Assembly (NCBI GenBank): GCA_002077045.2 | Contig: KZ111162.1 | Coordinates: 515,917-579,916 of the forward strand | Direction: 5' to 3' | Source: Rachicladosporium sp. CCFEE 5018 | Taxonomy: Eukaryota; Ascomycota; Dothideomycetes; Cladosporiales; Cladosporiaceae | Length of the DNA: 64,000 nucleotides | Part shown: positions 37,282 to 47,539 of the stretch, piece after piece | How positions within the stretch are numbered: the stretch's first letter is position 1 | Layout: each line of letters starts with the position of its first letter | Made by a program: the position numbers and the translations under genes | The notes under the pieces: generated by a model | Databases searched by the model: none | What the model saw: only the letters and a program-made list of their open reading frames with translations | Told to the model about the DNA's origin: nothing

Positions 37282-37526
37282 GGCAGACGCGCTTGTCGAT
37301 GCACTCGGCAGAAGCGGTGGTAGTGAGCAGGGAGTTTCGAGACTTGATGCACAGAATCACTAGCGTGACGGATGATCGGCTCTAGCCGCCTGCCGTCGCT
37401 TGTGCATGATGCATTGAATGCGATTGACTCAGACAATGATGAAATCTCCATGGACGCCTCGTTTTCATAAAACGTTGACGAGCGCTGTAGCTGGGGGTGA
37501 AGTGCAGGTAAAGCATTCGAGACGCG
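37282..37526. promoter_or_regulatory. Divergent promoter, Gln/Pro gene / nucleotidase (unit B)
   Basis: Equal in length to 24889-25133, with a handful of substitutions. Confidence 0.5.
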
Positions 37527-38302
37527 ATGAGTGCGAACGGGCATCTCGCAGATGGAGCACCAACAGATCAGCGTAGTGTCTTCTTCTTCGACATCGACAA
37601 TTGTCTCTACCCGAAGAGCTACAAGATTCACGATCTCATGGGCGTGCTGATCGACAATTATTTCCAGAATCATTTGGGACTGACGCAGGAGGATGCCGAG
37701 ACTTTGCATCAACGGTACTACAAAGACTACGGACTTGCAATCGAAGGGCTAGCAAGACATCACCGCGTCGATCCACTCGAGTACAACCGGCTCGTTGACG
37801 ATGCCCTGCCATTGGACGGTCTGATCAAGCCCAATCCTAAGCTACGGCAACTCCTCCAGGACATTGACCGCACAAAGATCAAGCCCTGGCTCTTCACAAA
37901 CGCACACATCACCCATGGCCAGCGAGTAGTACGATTACTCGAGATCGACGATCTATTCGAAGGCATTACGTACTGCGACTATACTGTTCAGCCTCTACTC
38001 TGCAAACCCGCAATGGCCATGTACGACAAGGCCATGCTAGAGTCAGGTGCACAAAACGCAGCAGATTGTTATTTCGTTGGTAAGCTCTTGTTCACAGACT
38101 GTCGTCAGTGTCAATCGTCCGTGTTGATCATCATTCAGACGACTCCATGATCAACATCATAGGCAGCAAGAAGTACGGCTGGAAGAGCGTCCACCTAGTC
38201 GAGCCAGTCTCGACGTCACCTCCCAAGCCTGTTGGAGACTTTCAAATCCCCGAACTGGAGGAACTACGGCAATGCTTCCCGGAGGTATTCAAGGAGCACT
38301 GA
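37527..38302 (+). CDS. SDT1/PHM8-like pyrimidine 5'-nucleotidase (HAD family), unit B
   Basis: There are two exons, 37527-38079 and 38139-38302, giving 238 residues, the same structure as unit A. All HAD motifs are intact (FFFDIDNCLYPKS, LFTNAH, the Lys in PLLCKPAMAMYDKA, VDDSMINIIGSKKYGW). The first ~300 bases are almost identical to unit A. From about 37830 silent differences become dense and a few residues change (DPK to NPK, LEN to LQD, tail KNP to KEH). The intron differs strongly in sequence but not in position. Confidence 0.92.
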
Positions 38303-38724
38303 GCGTGTAACACGGCATGCTAGGCCTCCAATGTCTACCTGCTTTACCGAGTTGGCTCGGCGCATTGCGATCACAGTGACCATGCCGCACTTGAAAACTA
38401 ACAGGGAACGGCGGCTCAAGCACAAATCCCCTCAAGGCGCACACGACTTGACCAGCAGAGTGAAGAAGCGGCTTGACGAGCACTTACGATGTGAACAATG
38501 CAGTGGGGATGATGTCCGCTCGGTAAGATAATGCATGGGTGATCTAGAAGATACACATAGATGGCTCTTGGCAGTGCCAGCAAATCTACATGTAGTAACG
38601 ACACAAGCCTTGTGCACCCTGATTTGTGTAACACACAGAGCGCACTCGAGTTCATGTAGATCTCATTGTGTGACCTGCCAATTTCAACATGATTCTATCT
38701 GCAATTGAGCTAATCTTACGATGG
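38303..38724. other. Intergenic, no gene seen (unit B)
   Basis: First part of the unit B variable interval. Similarity to unit A fades within about 50 bp after the nucleotidase stop. Confidence 0.4.
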
Positions 38725-39246
38725 CTAGTAGCGCCTCCCCGTCAGCCATTTCATGCATCGACTCTGTACCCGCTTGAAGGAGCCTCTTTGAGGTTGCGCT
38801 ATAGGTAGCCGCACTCGTTCAATCTCGTACAATCTCTTGGAGTACATGGGATCAGCAGCATGCAAGACCTTACCCCTTTCTTTAAGACTGTATACGATTC
38901 GCTCTGCAGGACCCCCGTCGCGCCGAACGGCGGGTCGTGGTGCTACGGCGCAATCGCGGCAGTCACTACGACAAGGGACGCGGTCCATGCGGCCGAAAAT
39001 GTCGGTTGCGTACGCGGCGATGTGTTCGCGAACAAGCTTCGCGATTCCCGGCTCTAAGTGAAGTCGGGCGAGGACGATGTTACGGTCCACCCATAGCTTC
39101 TCGGCGAGACCACGCACACCTTGCGTGACCAACACACTTTGAATACAGCCCCGATAGCGCTCTCGGCTGGTCTGATGGAATGCGTAGCGGTGGATAGTGG
39201 TCTCGACAGTTAGGTATCTCGTGACGTATAGGACGACGCTCGGCAA
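38725..39246 (-). pseudogene. Truncated relative of the unit A interval gene
   Basis: An open frame of about 170 residues resembles the C-terminal two thirds of the protein at 26321-27063. Aligned patterns are HQTSRERYRGCIQSVL, GVRGLAEKLWVDRNIVL, CRSDCRDC and RIVYSLKERGKVLHAADP. The part matching the acidic/aromatic N-terminal half is missing. Homology stops at a TAA at about 39247, exactly where TA-rich DNA begins. Divergence is far above that of the flanking genes, so this is a different paralogue or an old, decayed copy rather than a recent allele. Confidence 0.6.
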
Positions 39247-39560
39247 TTACGGCCTAGATCCTAAGACTATTCGCTGCTTAGCGTAACACCCGCCTACTTA
39301 TCGTAGGTAGTGCGCATGTAGCCGCTAAGCGTGGTGCTTAAGGTACTAGGGCACTACACTATTACTATATACTAACCACGCCCTGTAATAGCTATACTCC
39401 GTCGACGTAGTTAAATTGACGTTCATGCGATTAATAGCATCCTGTCGACCTCCTAGTAGTCGCAGGGTCGTAATATTTGGCTATAACATGCTATGCCTTC
39501 TTGGAAAATGTCATGTCTGCGAGAGATAGGAGGATTTTAATATAGTACAGAGCCATAACA
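39247..39560. repeat. TA-rich, RIP-like degenerate sequence
   Basis: There is marked excess of TA dinucleotides (TAGTA, TATACTAACC, GCTATAACATGC patterns), many stops in all frames and no gene. The composition contrasts sharply with the GC-richer surroundings. It looks like remnant repeat DNA altered by repeat-induced point mutation. No element type is recognisable. Confidence 0.6.
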
Positions 39561-39581
39561 CATTACAGGACTATAGACTAC

Positions 39582-41297
39582 CTAGCGAAGACGCCTATAA
39601 TCCTGGCCGCGCCGTTGTTCTTCCCATTTCATTTGTCTCATTTCCTGCGGAGTGTATCTCGCTACCTCACTTGACTCCACCTCAAGTATCCAGATAGGTG
39701 TCTTGAAGTGCTGGCCCTGTTTCGCAACTGCCGTCATGACCAACTTCGTCATGCTATCTCGCGGTATAGTACTTTCTTTGTGTCGCCAATTCTCACGCTC
39801 CTCTCCAGTGCATTGATACAACTTGTACGGCGCAAACGGATCACCAGCAGAATTTGGGCCGCGTACGACGGTCCACAGGCTGCCTGTCTCCGTAAGCCCG
39901 AAAAGAACAAGATAGCTATATTCATCGTGAGTAAAGGTTTGAGTGAATTGAGCAGTCCCTTGCTTTGATCGTTGCCAGGAGTCAACCCCATGCTCCTTCA
40001 TCATCGCAAACAAACTTGTCTGAGGATCCCATTGCGATGTGGGATGAACGCGATCTGCAGATGGTGCATGTCCATTGATTAGCAAGCGAACATATTCCAA
40101 TGGCTGTTTGGCCTTCTGAAAGTCTAGGTCCTGGTCCTGTCTGACGTATATCGTTCTGTGCGCACCATTCTGTGTAGTCAAGTTGTCGTGTTTATGCCAG
40201 AGGGAGCGCGCACACTGGACCCTGGCAAACTGAGATGCGGAGCTTTCGGACCAGTTGTCATCAAGTCCAGAGAGACGTTCCAACGTGATCGTTAATGGAG
40301 CTTCAAGCGAACCTGTCCTTCGGCACTCCAAGGAAGCAATGTATTTCCCATCTTCCTTCGTACGCGTGAGATACAACTGGACTCGCAAGCCTTTGTTGGT
40401 GTTCTCGAATGGATCACTTGTTGCCCAGAAACCCATTGACTCGATATCCTTCGATTTACAGAAATGTATCGGGTGGCTGGCCAACAGGCCCATACGTTTA
40501 TCTGGTACTCCTGCTGCCGTCTCATCTACCCAACAAAATATCGATTGATCGTCCGAGCTCCTCATAATCTCCTGCTGGAGACGAATGAACGCCTTCTCCA
40601 TCATCTCTCCGTAGAGCAGTGGCATATTGACGTCAAAAATGCCCATGAGACAGTACGCCATGTCTTCAGGAACACTTGTTCTGCGCTTTGCTACCCATGA
40701 CATCCTCTCTGCAACAGAGAAGTGCTTTAGGGGCGTGCCTTTCAGAGCTTCAGGATGGATCCCAGTGACTTTTCCTAGAACGTCAAACATGTCGCTTTTC
40801 TCGCCAATCAGCTCCCATGAGCTAGAGTAAAACTGGACAACCTTGGGTGCGATCAATTCCTGTAAAGTCCATCCACGGTTGAACCAAACGCTCTTTTTGA
40901 AAGAGACAAGGTGCTCCGGAAAATAGGATGGTTTCATCTCCTCCATCCCATATACATCTGCAAGGTATGCACAGCAGAACTTCGCCTGCCGGTACCAAAG
41001 AAACATCGAATTGATGGACTGCGTGAGTTCTGCGCTACTAGTCTTATCGATGCAGCAGGTGTCGACCCAGATGTATTCTACATTCGCATTCACTGCTATC
41101 TCTGCGAAACGTCTGATTTTATGAAAACCAGGTTTCTGTTGTTCGAGGGTCATGTCGACTTGTCGTGGAAGCTCCTGGAAGGTGACTTCCGCGTCGTTGT
41201 CACCCCATCTGTGAGACAAGATCGCGTACGATGGATTGTCCTCCAGTCCAACTGTAATCTCCGTGAACTCGAGACTCGTAGAGTGGAGAACCCTCAT
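39582..41297 (-). CDS. HET-domain (heterokaryon incompatibility) protein, only in unit B
   Basis: 571 residues from ATG 41297, whose start MRVLHSTSLEFTEI matches the usual beginning of HET-E/HET-D type proteins. The HET domain (PF06985) occupies about residues 22-250. It contains YAILSHRWGDNDAEVTF, then YIWVDTCCIDKTSSAELTQSINSMFLWYRQA, CCAYLADV, and SVWFNRGWTLQELIAPKVVQFYSSSW. The YCLMGIFDVNMPLLYGEMMEKAFIRLQQEI stretch after it is also typical. The C-terminal half shows no NACHT, WD or ankyrin repeats, so this is a short HET protein. HET proteins trigger cell death after fusion of incompatible hyphae. The gene is flanked on both sides by TA-rich DNA and has no counterpart in unit A. Confidence 0.93.
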   Translation of the reverse strand: MRVLHSTSLEFTEITVGLEDNPSYAILSHRWGDNDAEVTFQELPRQVDMTLEQQKPGFHKIRRFAEIAVNANVEYIWVDTCCIDKTSSAELTQSINSMFLWYRQAKFCCAYLADVYGMEEMKPSYFPEHLVSFKKSVWFNRGWTLQELIAPKVVQFYSSSWELIGEKSDMFDVLGKVTGIHPEALKGTPLKHFSVAERMSWVAKRRTSVPEDMAYCLMGIFDVNMPLLYGEMMEKAFIRLQQEIMRSSDDQSIFCWVDETAAGVPDKRMGLLASHPIHFCKSKDIESMGFWATSDPFENTNKGLRVQLYLTRTKEDGKYIASLECRRTGSLEAPLTITLERLSGLDDNWSESSASQFARVQCARSLWHKHDNLTTQNGAHRTIYVRQDQDLDFQKAKQPLEYVRLLINGHAPSADRVHPTSQWDPQTSLFAMMKEHGVDSWQRSKQGTAQFTQTFTHDEYSYLVLFGLTETGSLWTVVRGPNSAGDPFAPYKLYQCTGEERENWRHKESTIPRDSMTKLVMTAVAKQGQHFKTPIWILEVESSEVARYTPQEMRQMKWEEQRRGQDYRRLR

Positions 41298-41759
41298 GTT
41301 CGTCGTTCTCGTAAAAGATCGTCGGGATCTCTGAGCAAACACAGGAGGCTAGGACTGGATTGAGGGAAAGTTTGTAGTCGTGTTACTTAGAGGTCAATCA
41401 GGTTCACAACAGGCTCTCGGCAGATATGACTGGAATGACCAAGACTCCATCCCTGGCATGGGACAAGCATTCTCATTATGAGGCTAGAGGCAAGCTACCC
41501 CGCAACCTGGCATAGGGACAAGCGAACCTGGACAATGTCGACGCGGTCGGATCTCGCTCGGAGTGGAAGCGCCAAACCGACTCCTCTTCCGATCTCACCT
41601 GATCCAGAAAGCTTCCACGCGAGGATGATGCATCGCGAAAGTATATCGCGCAATCTGGCGCAAATCATGTTACTTCTTATTGCAAGGATATTCCCTGTAA
41701 CGTGTAGCTCTTCGAACAGAGTAGAAGAGGGTAGAACATTCTCAGATACTAGGCCCTAG
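41298..41759. other. Upstream flank of the HET gene
   Basis: Ordinary-composition sequence, open in the HET frame up to about 41342 but without ATG. No other gene. Confidence 0.4.
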
Positions 41760-42130
41760 GAGATAAACAGGACTGTCCACTCCTACGTATAATAGATAGA
41801 ACAATAAGAAAGTATAGCAATTATTTAATCATTATAGACAACCCTAACCTTCTTATTTACCTATCAGTTTTTATAACACTTGTAAGCTAGGTTCGGAGAC
41901 GATTCCTCTATTTATATAGAAGAGGATTCGTGCATAATCTCCGAACTAGTGCTTACTTCCTACTCTAGTCTACTCTATCTACGATTATACGAACCTATAC
42001 CTATACTTAACAAGAGTTTAAATCATTTTCGACTAAGCCTATATAATCTAGTAGGCCTACAACTATTACGGGCTATACCCCATATCTAGGTTATGCCCTA
42101 GTTAACGTATAGATTAATTACTTAGATCTC
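41760..42130. repeat. TA-rich RIP-like sequence with an inverted repeat
   Basis: A long run of AT-rich sequence (TATAATAGATAGAAC, TTATTTAATCATTATAG and similar) with stops in all frames. It contains the inverted repeat at 41882-41957 described separately. Confidence 0.65.
41882..41957. repeat. Imperfect ~75-bp inverted repeat
   Basis: The left arm GTAAGC-TAG-GTTCGGAGA (41882-41899) pairs with TCTCCGAACTAGTGCTTAC (about 41939-41957). Inside it, ATTCCTCT and AGAGGAT arms flank a short TA-rich centre. It could be a MITE-like or solo-end remnant, or a hairpin. No target-site duplication was established. Confidence 0.7.
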
Positions 42131-42891
42131 GAGAAACTTTAGGCATGGTGTGGTGTCTAAGGAGACGTCAGCTGCGGCTTTGACGTGCGTCTCTTTCGCC
42201 AGTTGTTTTCCAAGCCAGAGTGGTGTCATTGTGTCAACGTGCAGCTTTCGACATCAAAAGTTGTGATGGACAGGAGGGAGGAGCTTGTGAATTGATTTTG
42301 AGCATACAGTCGTGAATATGAAAGGCGCGAAGTGAGAAGGAAAGCAGATACATGCTGACCTTTCTCGACGCGTGTTAGGAGGACAGAGGAGATCCGTCTT
42401 ACGAGCATTACACTTCGCCACCGGTACCACCATGTCTTCTATCAGCCATCAGTAGTCGCCAACACTGTATGTGCGGACCAACAAGGAAGCATTGTAGTCG
42501 ATCGAAGGCTGTTCGTGACCTTGGCCGTTGTTCGTGCGTGCACCGCCCACGGCGCATCGTTGAGGCGACAGCGTATATTCACGTGTTGATGTTGTCGTCC
42601 CCAAAGCGTCAGCAGCAAGCAGTATCGTGGGTGGCTATAGCGGGTCGTAAGGAGCCCAGACACTAGTAACGAGGTTCACGATGGGAGTGATTGCACATGG
42701 GAAGTGTGGTCGAAAGACACCTATCGGACAAACTTCGGCCAATAGGGGAGGCACGTAGAAAGTCGTGGGCCTTCACATGTGCGTAGTCGACAGGTGTTCG
42801 CGACAATTATTGCCACCGCCGCCTCACTGCCACTGTGCTCTCGACGTCGCCATGTATGAATATACGTGATACATCATCACCCACACCCATA
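42131..42891. promoter_or_regulatory. Unit B region upstream of SPF1
   Basis: 42131-42711 is unit B specific with no gene. 42712-42891 matches the conserved block before unit A's SPF1, including the GACAGGTGTTCGCG core and the ATTATTGCCACCGCCGCCTC stretch. Confidence 0.45.
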
Positions 42892-45800
42892 ATGACATCA
42901 AGCAGGGCACCTCTGGTCGACAATCCCTCGATCAAGTCGGCGACCCTCCATAACCCGAAACCCTTCCTTTTGCACGACTATATCTGGCCCTTCCTCGGTA
43001 TCTGGCCCGCATTCTTCGCAGTTTACCTATCTGAGGATCGCTACAACAAGTACATCAACGGGCAAGAATGGACGTTCGTCTTCAGCGGAACGATCTTCAC
43101 GATCCAGAGTCTGGTGTGGCTTGCGACTTTTTGGAACGTTAACGTCAACGCGCTCTTCACCGCGACGCAAGCTAGCAGTCTGAAGAATGCTGGCTTGATC
43201 AAGGTCATTCCTGCGGCGAACGCAGGTGCGGCGGAGATATGCGACATCGTCAGGGATAAGGTCGGAGGGAAGGCCAACCTCAGCTTCCTGTTCCAGAAGC
43301 GCAGGTTTCTGTATGATGAGGTCAAAGGCAGCTTTGCGCCGCTGAGCTATGAGATGGACAAGGAGCCGAAGCCTCTCATCGGTCACTTCCAAGAGTCAAA
43401 GGGCCTGGTCAAGGCTGCGGAGATCGAGAGGATCAAGCAACACTACGGACCAAATCTCTTCGATATTCCGGTCCCTTCTTTCTCGGAGCTTTTCAAGGAA
43501 CACGCTGTGGCACCCTTCTTCGTATTCCAGATCTTCTGTGTTGGTCTCTGGATGCTGGACGAGTACTGGTACTACTCGCTCTTCACGCTGTTCATGCTGG
43601 TAGTTTTCGAATCGACTGTCGTCTGGCAAAGACAACGGACGCTGAAGGAGTTTCGCGGCATGAGTATCAAGCCGTATGAGATATACGTGTACCGCGAGAA
43701 GAAGTGGGTAGAGATCATGAGCGACCAAATTCTCCCTGGAGAGATGGTCAGCGTTAGTCGCACAAAAGAGGATAGCGGAGTGCCGTGTGACATGGTCCTG
43801 ATTGAGGGGAGTGCGATCGTCAACGAGGCTATGCTGTCGGGTGAGAGCACGCCTGTGCTGAAAGACTCGGTCCAGCTTCGTCCCGCAGATGCGCCGATCG
43901 AGCCTGAGGGACTCGACAAGAACGCTTTCCTCTGGGGTGGCACAAAGGTCTTGCAGGTACAGCATGGTGTAGCAGGCGAGGATTGCGCCGAGCCGGTACA
44001 TCAAGCCGTCTCTGGCGTCCCTCCGCCACCGGACAAGGGCGCGCTAGCTGTTGTGATCAAGACTGGGTTCGAGACTAACCAGGGTGCGCTCGTTCGCACG
44101 ATGATCTACTCAACCGAGCGTGTCAGCGCGAACAATGTCGAAGCACTGCTCTTCATTCTCTTCCTTTGTGTCTTTGCTATTGCTGCATCATGGTATGTGT
44201 GGGTCGAGGGTGTCAAGAACGAGCGCAAGCGATCTAAGCTACTTCTCGACTGTGTGCTCATTGTTACATCTGTTGTGCCGCCTGAGTTGCCTATGGAGCT
44301 GTCTCTCGCAGTCAACACAAGTCTGGCCGCGCTTAGCAAATACGCCATCTTCTGCACCGAGCCCTTTCGGATACCCTTCGCCGGTCGCGTCGATGTCGCC
44401 TGCTTCGACAAGACAGGCACACTCACTGGCGAGGATCTGGTGGTCGAAGGCATCGCTGGACTATCCCTTGGCCAACCTGGCGTGCTGACCGAGTCGGACG
44501 GTGCCCAGAGTCATTTGACTAAAGTCACAGAGACTGGACTCGAGACCGCACTCACATTGGCTACTGCGCATGCTCTCGTCAAGCTGGAAGACGGCGATAT
44601 AGTGGGCGAGCCAATGGAGAAGGCTACACTTGAGGCCTTGGGCTGGGGACTTGGCAAGAACGATACACTGTCTGCGAAGCCATCAATGTCCGCGTCAGGC
44701 AAGCCGCAAGCTGCGGCAGATATCGTGCAGATCAAGCGACGGTTCCAGTTCTCTTCAGCATTGAAGCGACAGAGCTCCGTGGCGACTGCGATTACGACTG
44801 ATAGATCCACGGGCCGGAAGTCGAAGGGCACCTTTGTCGGAGTGAAGGGCGCTCCGGAAACGATCCGAAAGATGTTGGTCGATATCCCTGATAAGTACGA
44901 GGAGACCTTCAAGTACTTTTCGCGTAATGGTGCTCGCGTTTTGGCACTTGGCTACAAGTTCTTGAGCACGAATGATGAGATCAGCCAGAACAAGATCAAT
45001 AACCTCAAGCGCGAAGAGGTCGAGTGCGACCTGCGATTCGCCGGTTTCTTGGTCTTGCAATGTCCGCTGAAGGACGATGCTATGAAGGCTGTGCGCATGC
45101 TGAATGAGAGCTCGCATCGTGTGATCATGATCACTGGTGATAACCCGCTGACTGCCGTGCATGTTGCGAGGAAAGTGGAAATCGTGGATCGCGAGGTGCT
45201 CATTCTCGATGCGCCCGAGCACGACGACAGCGGTGAGAGACTGGTTTGGCGCAGCGTTGACGACAAGGTCAACATTCCAGTAGATAAGACTCAGGACCTC
45301 GACCCGGAGATCTTGCGGACCAAGGATCTGTGTGTCACCGGCTACGGACTGGCGAAGTTCAAGGGCCAGAAAGCGCTCAAAAGCCTGCTCAGGTATACAT
45401 GGGTGTACGCACGTGTGTCGCCGAAGCAGAAGGAGGAGATCCTAGTCGGCTTGAAGGAGCTTGGGTATACTACGCTCATGGCCGGTGACGGCACGAACGA
45501 CGTCGGTGCCCTCAAGCAAGCACACGTCGGTGTGGCGCTACTCAACGGGACCAAGGAAGACATGGAGAAGATCGGCAAGCACTTCCGCGAAACGAAGATG
45601 AAGGAGGTGTACGAGAAGCAGAAGGCGATGATGCAGCGATTCAATCAGCCTGATCCGCCAGTACCTGTCTTGATCGCTCATCTGTACCCACCTGGACCGA
45701 AGAACCCGCACTACGAGAAAGCCATGGAGCGGGAGGCGACCGCGAAGGCGCAGCTCAACGCACTCAAGGAGACGACAGACGAGCATACCAATGGCTCAGC

Positions 45801-46879
45801 GAATGGCACAGTCGAGAAGTACACGCCTCCTCAACAGCCTGTTGTCCAGACACCAAAGGAACAGAACACGCAGAAGGCACAGAATGCTGCAAGCGCGATG
45901 GCTGAGAAGCTGTCCATGTCCATGATGGAGGACTCGCTTGCCGATGACGAGCCTCCCACTATCAAGCTGGGTGACGCATCTGTGGCTGCGCCGTTCACGA
46001 GCAAGCTCGCCAACGTTATCGCAATCCCCAACATTATCCGACAAGGTCGCTGCACTCTGGTCGCCACGATACAGATGTACAAGATCTTGGCGCTGAACTG
46101 TCTGATCAGTGCTTACAGCTTGAGCGTGCTATACCTGGATGGTATTAAATTCGGCGACGGGCAGGTCACTATCAGTGGCATGTTGATGAGCGTGTGCTTC
46201 TTGAGCATCTCCCGCGCAAAGGTAGGACTAGCTGCACCACGTCCATGCATACATATACTAACATAATTCGCAGTCTGTCGAGCAACTCTCCAAAGAGCGC
46301 CCACAGAACAACATCTGGAACTGGTACATCATTCCCTCTGTCCTCGGCCAATTCGCAATCCACATTGCCACACTCATCTACATCGACCGCTTCGTGCAAC
46401 GCCTCGAGCCCAAGGCCGATAGGCGCAGTATAGACCTCGAGCGCACCTTTGAGCCTTCGCTCCTCAACAGCGCTATCTACCTTCTCCAACTCGTCCAGCA
46501 GATCTCCACCTTCGCCATCAACTACCAAGGCCGACCATTCCGCGAGTCCATCCGCGAGAACAAGGGCATGTACTGGGGCATCGTCCTCGTCACCGGTGTG
46601 GCGTTCAGCTGCGCCACCGAATTCATTCCCGAGCTGAACACGCAGCTCAAGCTCGTGCCTTTCACGAGCGAGTTCAAGATCACGATCACGGTTGTGATGT
46701 TGCTTGATTTCTGTGGGTGTTGGGTCGTGGAGAAGATCTTGAAGGCAGCTTTCTCGGATTTCAGGCCGAAGGATATTGCTGTGAGAAGACCGGATCAGTT
46801 GGAGCGGGAGGCTAAGAGGGCGGCGGAGGAGCAGGCGAAGAAGGATCGCGAGATCGAGGAGAAGCTTGGGAAGGTGTGA
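42892..46879 (+). CDS. SPF1: P5A-type ATPase of the ER (Spf1), unit B
   Basis: There are two exons, 42892-46221 and 46274-46879 (52-bp intron), giving 1311 residues, exactly the unit A length and splice sites. The start MTSSRAPL is chosen over an in-frame ATG at 42835 because unit A has no equivalent upstream frame. All pump motifs are intact (LSGEST, PPELPMELS, DKTGTLTGED, TGDNPLTAVHVA, GDGTNDV). Only a few residues differ from unit A, for example GEDG to GEDC, ESGENL to ESGERL and the PTES/LTES site. Silent differences are unevenly spread, almost absent at about 43456-43645 and very dense at about 45200-45500. Confidence 0.97.
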
Positions 46880-47539
46880 GAGGGGAGAGAGTACTGTTAG
46901 GTAATTGTATAGATCGTTGTTCTTTGGGATGTGTATACATTCAGATCAGCCCCTCTCATTGGGCCGTGAGTGCTGTTGTGCTTGTATCTGATATTGCTTT
47001 ACGTGCGAGAGACCATGTATCGTACGGAAGCCGTGTACGCGGACTCTGACTCCGCAACTTCACTTGCAACACGCTAGTGAGCAATTTCGATCAAATTTGG
47101 CCGTATGTGACTCCCAGACGCAAGCGAGTTCAAGCACGATGTAGTGGTTCGCAAGATGATAGTGACTCAGGTACGCAGTCGCCTTCGCACGAAAGGTAGG
47201 CGTCGTGCCAAGAAGTTCGCCACCACAGAAAATCTGGGACCGAGCAAAGTCCTCGAAAGCTTCGCTTCGGGGCACTTCATGGCTCATGAATTGTCAAGAA
47301 GCGACTCACAGTTGTGCTGTACATGCTGCGAGGTCATTACTCGACTCAATAAAGATACCAGAGACTACTCGTCTGGTATAGCAAAAGCTGGATCGTACTT
47401 AAACGTTGTCATACGGCTGTCAGTCGACAACTGCCTGATCTGAATGCACTGCGGCTGTATCGCTCGCAGCAAGCAGTTCGTCAACGAGAATCAAGACTTG
47501 TGGTGATTCTCGAGGTCGCCAACGCAGTATTGCGCCGAG
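46880..47539. other. Intergenic SPF1 / TPR-SET (unit B)
   Basis: Collinear with 32508-33168 apart from single-base indels. The GCGGACTCTGACTCCGC hairpin is retained. Confidence 0.5.
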
